DNA of 64,000 bases, from assembly GCF_003003265.1 (NCBI RefSeq), contig NZ_PVTL01000010.1, positions 1 to 64,000 of the forward strand, given 5' to 3'. The number at the start of each line of letters is the position of its first letter. The first letter of the stretch is position 1. Source of the stretch: Glaciihabitans tibetensis. GTDB lineage: Bacteria > Actinomycetota > Actinomycetes > Actinomycetales > Microbacteriaceae. Position numbers and translations under genes: made by a program. Below, one piece after another: positions 58,040 through 64,000 of the stretch. The notes under the pieces are model-generated. The model made no database searches. It was not told the origin of the DNA and saw nothing but the letters and a program-made list of their open reading frames with translations.

Positions 58040-60682
58040 GTGACCACGATTCACGACCTTCGGGTCGAGCACCATCGCGATGCCCTGGGCATCGGAGAAG
58101 CAGAACCACGCCTGTCGTGGAGCCTCGCCGATACGCAGGGCGCGGCACAGACGAGGTACCAGATTTCGGTATCCGACGAGATCTCGGGCCTTCGTGCAGA
58201 CGCCGATCCCGTGGATTCCAGCGAGTCGGTACTGGTGCCGTGGCAGGCGGTCCCGCTGCGCTCGCGGGAGCGCCGGCAGGTTCGCGTACGCGTCTGGGTC
58301 GCGGGCGAGAGTGAGCCCTCGGAGTGGTCCGAACCCATCGTCGTCGAAGCTGGACTTCTCCACCGCTCCGACTGGAACACGGACTTCGTTTCCCCCTCGG
58401 TCAGTCACTCGGCAGAGGGGCCACGACCGGCGTACCGGCTCCGCTCGCGATTCGATCTGCCCGCGGGCGACGTGGCACGGGTTCGCATCTACGCCACCGC
58501 TCACGGCGTTTACGAGCTCCACCTCAATGCCTCGGCGGTCAGCTCCGACATCCTGGCGCCCGGCTGGACGAGTTACCTTCATCGCCTGCGCTACCAGACC
58601 TACGACATCACGGGCCTCGTCGTGCCCGGGCAGAACACGATCAGCGCCCTCATCGCCGATGGCTGGTACCGGGGGCGGCTCGGCTTCAACGGCGGGCTGT
58701 GGGATAACTACGGAACGGATGTCGCGCTCCTCGCTCAAATCGAGGCGACGATGTCTGACGGCACCGTGCACGTGCTGCCGGTCTCCAGCGCCTGGGAATG
58801 TGCGCCCAGCGCCATAATCAGCACCGGCTTGTACGAGGGAGAGGAGCACGACGCCTCCCTCGACGACCTGGTCGAGGAGTGGACGCCCGCTTCCGTTCTG
58901 CCGTTTGCCGACTTCACCGCTGAAATTGTGGCACCGACCGGGCCTCCCGTGCGGATCATCGAATCGATCGCCCCGGTCGGGGTTGAGGTGCGACCCAACG
59001 GACGCATTCGCCTTGACTTCGGACAGAACATCACCGGAAAACTGCGGGTCACGGTGACGGGACCCCGTGGCCACACGATCGGGCTGCACCACGCAGAGGT
59101 GCTGGAGAATGACGAGTTGGCAACGCGTCCACTCCGCGGAGCGGCATCCATCGACCGGCTGACCCTGGCTGGAGGTGACCACCCGTTCACCTGGACACCC
59201 CACTTCACCTTCCACGGCTTTCGCTACGCCGAACTGGAGAACTGGCCAGGAGAATTTCTGCCCGAACAGGCGGTAGCCCTTGTGATGCACTCGGATATGG
59301 AGCGCACGGGCACCTTCACGAGCTCAGACCCGCTTCTCAACAAGCTGCACGAAAACGTCGTCTGGAGCATGCGAGACAACTTCCTCGACCTGCCGACCGA
59401 CTGCCCGCAGCGAGACGAACGACTGGGGTGGACCGGGGACATTCAGGTGTTCGGTCCAACAGCGGCGTACCTGTTCCGTTCGACGGGAACCCTCGTCAGC
59501 TGGATGCGAGACGTGGCGGCCGAGCAGAAAGCGCTCGGGTCGGTGCCCAACTTCGTCCCCTGGATCGAGTGCGGCTTCCCCCAGGATCCCGCTGCCGCGT
59601 GGGGCGACGTTGCGGTCATGCTTCCGTGGACCCTCTATCAGCGCACCGGGGACATCGGGGTATTGCGTGACCAGTACGAAAGTATGACCGCGTGGGTTGA
59701 TCAGGTCGATGCGCTCACCGGACACAGCGGCTTGTGGAACTCCGGCTTCCAGCTTGGCGACTGGTTGGACCCCACGGCGCCGCCGGAGAAACCGGATGAC
59801 TCCCGCACCGACCGGTATCTTGTCGCTTCGGCCTACCACGCCCGCTCGGCGAGACTTCTCGCACAGACCGCGGAACTGCTGGGCAACACCGGGGATGCGG
59901 CGAAGTACAGCGCCGTGGCCGACAGGGCCGCATCGAGCTTTCGGTACGAGTTCGTGACTCCGAGCGGTCGGGTCGTGAGTGACACCGAAACGGCGCTTTC
60001 GGTCGCGATCATGTTCGAGTTGCTCGCGAACGAGGACCAGGTGCAGCGCGCCGGCGCACGGCTGTCGGAACTCGTTATCGACAGCGGCTATCGCATCCGT
60101 ACGGGATTCGTTGGCACACCGATAATCTGCGATGCGCTCGCGCGCGTTGGTGCCCACGACGTGGCGTATCACCTGCTTCTCCAGACCCAGACGCCGTCGT
60201 GGCTATACCCGATCACGATGGGCGCGACGACCATTTGGGAACGGTGGGACAGCATGCTGCCCGACGGGAGCATCAACCCGGGCGAGATGACCTCCTTCAA
60301 CCACTACTCGTTGGGTGCGGTGGCCGATTATCTGCACCGGATCATCGGTGGGCTTGCACCCGCCGCGCCGGGCTACCGAGAGGTGCTCGTCGCGCCCGTT
60401 CCCGGGGGAGGGCTCCGCGCCGCCAGCTCGGAGCTCGTGAGTCCCTATGGACTCGTTCGAACGGGGTGGACCCGCGAAGGAACGAAACTGGTCGTCAGGG
60501 CCGAGATTCCGAGTGGCGTGACTGCCAGGGTGGAGCTTCCCGATGGCTCTGACCCGATAGACATCGCAGCGGGGTCCCACGAGTTCGTCTGCAGCTACCG
60601 ACCAGCCGAGGACGATCCGGCAGCGGTGCAACGCGTGAATCTCCACAATCCCGAGGAGCGTGCACTCCTCGAAACCGCCTGA
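58040..60682 (+). CDS. GH78 alpha-L-rhamnosidase
   Basis: 880 residues, GTG start one base after the permease stop codon. No signal peptide, so it acts on imported oligosaccharides. The N-terminal Ig-like domain begins IHDLRVEHHRDALGIGEAEP, a beta-sandwich has FDLPAGDVARVRIYATAHG, and the (alpha/alpha)6 barrel shows DLPTDCPQRDERLGWTGDIQ with the catalytic-type acid residues, then WERWDSMLPDG and the closing beta domain. Releases L-rhamnose from alpha-L-rhamnosides. Position in the operon ties the importer to rhamnose-containing glycans. Confidence 0.94.
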   Translation: MTTIHDLRVEHHRDALGIGEAEPRLSWSLADTQGAAQTRYQISVSDEISGLRADADPVDSSESVLVPWQAVPLRSRERRQVRVRVWVAGESEPSEWSEPIVVEAGLLHRSDWNTDFVSPSVSHSAEGPRPAYRLRSRFDLPAGDVARVRIYATAHGVYELHLNASAVSSDILAPGWTSYLHRLRYQTYDITGLVVPGQNTISALIADGWYRGRLGFNGGLWDNYGTDVALLAQIEATMSDGTVHVLPVSSAWECAPSAIISTGLYEGEEHDASLDDLVEEWTPASVLPFADFTAEIVAPTGPPVRIIESIAPVGVEVRPNGRIRLDFGQNITGKLRVTVTGPRGHTIGLHHAEVLENDELATRPLRGAASIDRLTLAGGDHPFTWTPHFTFHGFRYAELENWPGEFLPEQAVALVMHSDMERTGTFTSSDPLLNKLHENVVWSMRDNFLDLPTDCPQRDERLGWTGDIQVFGPTAAYLFRSTGTLVSWMRDVAAEQKALGSVPNFVPWIECGFPQDPAAAWGDVAVMLPWTLYQRTGDIGVLRDQYESMTAWVDQVDALTGHSGLWNSGFQLGDWLDPTAPPEKPDDSRTDRYLVASAYHARSARLLAQTAELLGNTGDAAKYSAVADRAASSFRYEFVTPSGRVVSDTETALSVAIMFELLANEDQVQRAGARLSELVIDSGYRIRTGFVGTPIICDALARVGAHDVAYHLLLQTQTPSWLYPITMGATTIWERWDSMLPDGSINPGEMTSFNHYSLGAVADYLHRIIGGLAPAAPGYREVLVAPVPGGGLRAASSELVSPYGLVRTGWTREGTKLVVRAEIPSGVTARVELPDGSDPIDIAAGSHEFVCSYRPAEDDPAAVQRVNLHNPEERALLETA

Positions 60683-60776
60683 CGCGCTCGGCCCGCATCG
60701 TTCGGCCCCGCGGCGCTCGGCCGCGCGGCGTTTGGCCCTGCGTCGCTCGGCCCGCTGCGCTCAGCCCCCGGGCCAA
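60683..60776. repeat. GC-rich degenerate repeat, about 15-bp unit
   Basis: About six degenerate units of CGCTCGGCCC-type sequence fill the gap between the GH78 stop and the convergent LacI gene. It could act as a poor terminator; no hairpin with T-run is visible. Confidence 0.6.
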
Positions 60777-60786
60777 GCGACGAAGG

Positions 60787-61848
60787 TCAGGGCCGCGCGA
60801 CGACCGAGCTGCCGCGCACGATCAGCGTGGGTTTCAGAACCAGCTGTTCGTGGCTATGGTCGCGCGATGAACGGGACCTAACCTCGTCCGAGAGGAGGCG
60901 GGCGCCGTGCAGGCCCATCTCCCTGCCCGGCTGGGCGATCGTCGAGATCGGGATAACGCTCTCGCGCACGGCGCTGTTGTTGTCGTACCCCACGATGGCG
61001 ATGTCGCGGGGGATGTTCATTCGTCCGGAGAGGGACTGCACCATGCCCAGGGCGAGCAAGTCGGATGCCGCGACCACGCCATCGGGCCGGTCGTCGGCAC
61101 CGCGCGCCCAGATGTCGTCCCCGACTGCGCGACCCTGTGGCGAATTGACGGCCTCGACGATGATCTCTTCCAACGACACGGAGCCACGAGCTTCTTCGAC
61201 CGCGCGTTCAACGCCGAGGCGGCGCTCCAGCAGAGGCTCGAGACGGTCGGGGCCGCCGACGAATGCGAGGCGCCGTCGGCCGGTGTCGATGAGATGGCGC
61301 GCGGCGAGGTAGCCGCCGTGCTCATTGTCGACCACGATCGAGCAGCCCTCCGCAATGGGCACCGCAACGTTGAGGAGCAACAGGGGTCGCCCGTGGGAAC
61401 GGAGCCGGTGAACGGTCTCCGGCGACGCTTCGAACGGTGCGAGCATGATGCCCGCGAACCTCGCCTGTTCGAACAGGTCGAGGTAGGTCTCCTGCTTGGC
61501 AAAGCTATTGTCGCTGTTGGCCAGCAACAGCGTCATGCCCGATTCGGCGACACCTGATTCCGCTCCCCTGGCGATGTCCACGAAGAAGGAGTTGCCGATA
61601 TCGGTGACGATCAGCCCCATGGTGTTGCTCTGGCCGGTCGCGAGGGATCGAGCCTGGTTGTTGCGGACGAAGCCCAATTCCGAAATTGCGGATTGCACGC
61701 GAAGAAGTGTCGAGGGAGCGACCTTCTGCGGGTGGTTTAGGGCGTTCGACACGGTGCCCAGAGCCACGCCCGCGAGCGCCGCCACGTCGGTCATGCTCGG
61801 GCTGGACCTGACGACAGAGCTGCCCGCAGACTTGTCGATCCTCGTCAC
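60787..61848 (-). CDS. LacI family transcriptional regulator
   Basis: 353 residues. The DNA-binding head has MTDVAALAGVALGTVSNALNHPQKV (about 19-43) with hinge helix NNQARSLATGQS. The periplasmic-binding-like sugar domain follows (GLIVTDIGNSFFVDIARG, IVVDNEHGGYLAARHLI, DGVVAASDLLALG). GTG start behind AGGGAG. It is convergent with the GH78 gene and is the natural regulator of the two palindromes at 54609 and 54777. Effector probably rhamnose or a rhamnoside, by context. Confidence 0.92.
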   Translation of the reverse strand: MTRIDKSAGSSVVRSSPSMTDVAALAGVALGTVSNALNHPQKVAPSTLLRVQSAISELGFVRNNQARSLATGQSNTMGLIVTDIGNSFFVDIARGAESGVAESGMTLLLANSDNSFAKQETYLDLFEQARFAGIMLAPFEASPETVHRLRSHGRPLLLLNVAVPIAEGCSIVVDNEHGGYLAARHLIDTGRRRLAFVGGPDRLEPLLERRLGVERAVEEARGSVSLEEIIVEAVNSPQGRAVGDDIWARGADDRPDGVVAASDLLALGMVQSLSGRMNIPRDIAIVGYDNNSAVRESVIPISTIAQPGREMGLHGARLLSDEVRSRSSRDHSHEQLVLKPTLIVRGSSVVARP

Positions 61849-62042
61849 AACACTCCCTCTGTAACGCGCTCGGCGTAAGCGCCGACTGCAATCGCCCAGC
61901 TACAGCAATAAACCGAATCTTATCGTCGAACTGTTTCATCACAGCGGCAAGGCCTTGACGCGACACTTGCTTTTTGCAAGTGTGGTGAGGGTCCACATAT
62001 CGGACCCAAACAACACACTGAACCCACGAGAGGGAGACCACG
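61849..62042. promoter_or_regulatory. Divergent promoter region of LacI and VOC genes
   Basis: 194 bases. TTGACG (61955-61960) is followed by a perfect inverted repeat ACACTTGC-TTTTT-GCAAGTGT (61963-61983) that fills the spacer and the -10 position, so it may be an operator for the VOC gene. The SD GAGGGAGACC precedes the VOC ATG. Confidence 0.5.
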
Positions 62043-62477
62043 ATGACTTCGATGTTCGTCAATCTGCCGGTGACCGACCTGGATCGCGCGAAGGCGTTCT
62101 ACACGGCGATCGGATTCACCATCAACCCGCTATTCACTGATCACAACGCGGCCTGTGTCGTCGTCGAGGAAGATCACAGCGCGTTTATGCTGCTGGTGCG
62201 CGAGTACTTCCAGACGTTCACCGAGCTTCCGCTCGGCGACCCCGCCGTAAACCCGTCGGTGTCGACGGCAATCTTCCTGGACAGCCGGGAGGCCGTGGAT
62301 GCCAGCGTCGCCGGGGGAGTCTCCGCGGGAGGCGCGGAGGCGCAGCCCGCATCCGACTATGGCTTTATGTACCAGCGTCAGCTCACCGACCCCGACGGCA
62401 ACATCATCGAGTTCGGCTACATGGACCCGGTTGCTGCAGCGCAGGGTCCCGAGGCTTTTATGAAGCAGCAGGCCTAG
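62043..62477 (+). CDS. VOC (glyoxalase/dioxygenase fold) family protein
   Basis: 144 residues. Two beta-alpha-beta-beta-beta modules: MFVNLPVTDLDRAKAFYTAIGF at the start and FMYQRQLTDPDGNIIEFGYMD at the end with the usual E ligand. Such proteins bind metals or small molecules; the function of this one is not determined. It is followed after five bases by an HxlR regulator, which is likely cotranscribed. Confidence 0.88.
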   Translation: MTSMFVNLPVTDLDRAKAFYTAIGFTINPLFTDHNAACVVVEEDHSAFMLLVREYFQTFTELPLGDPAVNPSVSTAIFLDSREAVDASVAGGVSAGGAEAQPASDYGFMYQRQLTDPDGNIIEFGYMDPVAAAQGPEAFMKQQA

Positions 62478-62482
62478 GGTCG

Positions 62483-63124
62483 ATGGCCGGTCGCGACTAC
62501 GGGCAGTACTCCGGTGTTACCCGTGCCATGGAGCTTGTGGGGGAGCGCTGGGCGCTGCTTATCGTTCGTGACCTCCTGGTTGGGCCGCGCCGCTATGGGG
62601 AGCTCGCCGAGGGACTGCCTCGGATCCCGAGCAACATCCTGGCGGCGCGACTCAAAGAGTTGCAGGCGGCGGGAGTCATCCGGCGTGCGCCGCGCTCGCG
62701 CGTGATCGTCTACGAGCTGACGCCGTACGGGCGCGATCTCGAGCCCGTCGTGCTCGCGCTCGGCGCCTGGGGCTTCAAGGCGCTGGGCGACCCGCGACAG
62801 GAGCAGATCATCACTCCCGACTCGATGACGATGGACCTCCGCACCGCTTTTCGCCCGCAGGTAGCGGCGACGCTGCCGGCAACCGCCTACGCGGCGCACT
62901 TTGGGGTCGCGGAGCTGCTGATCACGGTGAACGGCCCCACCCTGCACGTCTCGCGCGGCGACGGACCGGTGGACCTCGCGTTCGCTGCGGGTCCCGACAT
63001 CCGCCTCCTCATCCTGGGCGAACTCGCCCCGGCTCGCGCGATCACGACCGGTGTGGTGACGGTGCTGCGCGGTCGTGGCGACCTGCTCGACCGCTTTGCG
63101 AGCACATTCCACCTGGCCGCCTGA
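62483..63124 (+). CDS. HxlR family transcriptional regulator with SCP2-like C-terminus
   Basis: 213 residues. HxlR winged helix: MELVGERWALLIVRDLLVGPRRYGEL (16-41), LPRIPSNILAARLKEL and YELTPYGRDLEPVV. The C-terminal 90 residues (FGVAELLITVNGPTLHVSRG, GPDIRLLILGEL) resemble a sterol-carrier-like module seen in longer HxlR proteins. Five bases downstream of the VOC gene. Confidence 0.88.
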   Translation: MAGRDYGQYSGVTRAMELVGERWALLIVRDLLVGPRRYGELAEGLPRIPSNILAARLKELQAAGVIRRAPRSRVIVYELTPYGRDLEPVVLALGAWGFKALGDPRQEQIITPDSMTMDLRTAFRPQVAATLPATAYAAHFGVAELLITVNGPTLHVSRGDGPVDLAFAAGPDIRLLILGELAPARAITTGVVTVLRGRGDLLDRFASTFHLAA

Positions 63125-63168
63125 CCGAGGGGCCGCCAGATCAGCGTGTGTCCACTTACACTGCAGAG

Positions 63169-63402
63169 ATGGCCGTGAAATCTCACCGCGCGTTATGGAT
63201 CGCAGGGGCTGTGGTCCTGATTCTCGTCGCCGTCGCCGTTCTCTCCAGCTGGACGTCGCGGTGCGCTGATTACGCGACCGGCGGCGGGTTGTGCGTGTAT
63301 GAGCCGGCCCTCGGCCTTCCGCAGAGCATTGTGCTCGCCGTTGCGTCTGTTGGTGCTGCCGCTTTCTGCGTTTATCGCGCTTACCGGGCCGGCCGGGGCT
63401 AG
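63169..63402 (+). CDS. Small membrane protein (77 aa)
   Basis: Two hydrophobic segments, AGAVVLILVAVAVLSSW and IVLAVASVGAAAFCVYRAY, with a short Cys-containing outside loop (RCADYATGGGLCVYEP). ATG at 63169; the frame also opens at GTG 63148. Family unknown. Confidence 0.55.
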   Translation: MAVKSHRALWIAGAVVLILVAVAVLSSWTSRCADYATGGGLCVYEPALGLPQSIVLAVASVGAAAFCVYRAYRAGRG

Positions 63403-63414
63403 GATTTTCGGTTT

Positions 63415-63759
63415 CTACGGGCGCAGCGCCTGAGCCGCACGATCGAGGGCGCCGTCGACGACACGAAAGTAGGCCCAGCGTCCGCGCTGTTCGCGTTCGG
63501 CGAGACCTGCGTCGACGAGCTGCTTCATGTGGTGCGACACGGTCGGCTGTGACAGCCCGACGGGCTCGGTGAGGTCGCAGATGCAGGCCTCCCCGCCCGC
63601 GCTCGCCGCGATCAGCGACAGGAGGCGAATGCGGGTGGCATCGCCCAGCGCCTTAAACGTTCGGGCGATTCGCTCGGCTTCATCCGCTGAGAGGGCGCCG
63701 CCCATGACCGGAGTGCAGCAGGTGGCGTCCGTTGTCGGGGTAGGAGCTGCGATCGTCAT
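63415..63759 (-). CDS. ArsR family metalloregulator
   Basis: 114 residues. Winged helix: LKALGDATRIRLLSLIA-like segment (about 30-47), EACICDLTEPVGLSQPTVSHHMKQLVD with the C-x-C metal site in alpha-3 and the recognition helix. TCCTP near the N-terminus may supply a third Cys, so an arsenite sensor is likely. Start at 63759 because GGGAGG lies eight bases upstream; the frame continues 78 codons without ArsR-like sequence. It diverges from a flavoprotein gene. Confidence 0.9.
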   Translation of the reverse strand: MTIAAPTPTTDATCCTPVMGGALSADEAERIARTFKALGDATRIRLLSLIAASAGGEACICDLTEPVGLSQPTVSHHMKQLVDAGLAEREQRGRWAYFRVVDGALDRAAQALRP

Positions 63760-63791
63760 GGATCGATCCTCCCATGCCGTATTGACATTTG

Positions 63792-63821
63792 TCGATGTAT
63801 CGACCAACCTCGATACATCGA
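63792..63821. promoter_or_regulatory. ArsR operator
   Basis: Perfect inverted repeat TCGATGTATCGA (63792-63803) and TCGATACATCGA (63810-63821) with six bases between, in the middle of the 90-bp divergent promoter. Each arm is nearly a palindrome itself. TTGACA at 63782-63787 could be the -35 for the flavoprotein gene. Confidence 0.8.
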
Positions 63822-63849
63822 ACCTTGTCGATCTGTCAGGAGCCCAACG

Positions 63850-64000
63850 GTGCAAAACGAGCTTCCCGTCGTCGTGATCGGTGCGGGCCCCCAGGGTCTC
63901 GCGGCCGCGGCGCACCTTCTCGAGCGCGATCAGCCAGTGCTTCTTTTTGAGGTGGGGGATGTCGCGGCCGCCGCGGTCTCCGAATGGAAACACATACGAC
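63850..64000 (+). CDS. FAD/NAD(P)-binding flavoprotein, cut by the window end (partial)
   Basis: GTG start with AGGAG seven bases upstream. The visible 50 residues are the Rossmann start LPVVVIGAGPQGLAAAAHLLE followed by a second strand ending in Glu (VLLFEVG), typical of FAD-dependent oxidoreductases. Next to ArsR it fits the NAD(P)-binding flavoproteins of actinobacterial ars operons. The rest lies outside the window. Confidence 0.8.
   Translation, partial: MQNELPVVVIGAGPQGLAAAAHLLERDQPVLLFEVGDVAAAAVSEWKHIR

Overview
The window looks like the chromosome of a high-GC actinobacterium, most likely a member of the Microbacteriaceae. The evidence is the GC-rich codon use, many GTG starts, start/stop overlaps of the ATGA/GTGA type, a 6C RNA, DUF4177/RidA and DUF4244/TadE neighbours, and a gene order that partly matches the ponA2 - metallophosphoesterase - acs - 6C RNA - tad - topA - holB order of mycobacteria. 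The family assignment is inference from gene content; no 16S rRNA is present.

Left core (1-30210): a PAP2 phosphatase, tRNA-Pro(CGG), a metallophosphoesterase and a bifunctional penicillin-binding protein on the minus strand; DUF4177 and RidA on the plus strand; then a repeat-rich gene-free stretch with a striking 32-bp-period array. Next come a short UvrA-like protein, a DUF2809 membrane protein, a cystine-type amino-acid ABC transporter and acetyl-CoA synthetase (minus). A 6C RNA opens a compact tad/Flp pilus locus (cpaF, fused tadB, a stray acyltransferase, flp, two TadE-like proteins), followed by topA, tmk, two alpha/beta hydrolases, Mn-catalase, holB, a secreted TAP-type peptidase, a TetR regulator and tRNA-Thr(CGT).

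Genomic island (30211-39390): a 9.2-kb insertion at the tRNA-Thr gene, bounded by an exact 50-bp direct repeat of the tRNA 3' half. I can find no integrase in it. Its genes look like a phage-defence cargo: a YfbU protein with a ribbon-helix-helix domain, a TIR/DUF4062-like protein with an Ig-like tail, an Mrr-like PD-(D/E)xK nuclease, a DUF2971 protein, a canonical DUF4062 protein directly upstream of a SIR2 NADase, and three small ORFs, one broken by a 38-bp tandem duplication. Paired RCGTCCCC sites with 11-bp spacing lie just inside both ends. This is the region most likely to hold an undescribed system.

Sugar catabolism (39599-61848): the first block holds a TIM-barrel isomerase, an AraC regulator, a GH105 unsaturated-uronyl hydrolase, a DhuD/KduD-type SDR, a DhuI-type RpiB-fold isomerase and an MHS transporter. 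These fit together as uptake and conversion of unsaturated uronic acid oligosaccharides to KDG. A middle block holds an alpha/beta hydrolase, a membrane protein, a Zn-alcohol dehydrogenase, a DUF305 lipoprotein and a GH63-like glucosidase. The last block is a rhamnoside system: secreted GH3 divergent from a CUT1 ABC importer (binding protein plus two permeases, no ATPase) and a GH78 alpha-L-rhamnosidase. It is controlled by a LacI regulator, and two perfect LacI-type palindromes lie in the divergent promoter. GH105 plus GH78 suggests a rhamnose- and uronate-containing plant or algal polysaccharide.

Right end (62043-64000): a VOC protein, an HxlR regulator, a small membrane protein, and the start of an arsenic-type locus (ArsR, a perfect 12-bp inverted-repeat operator, and a flavoprotein cut by the window end).
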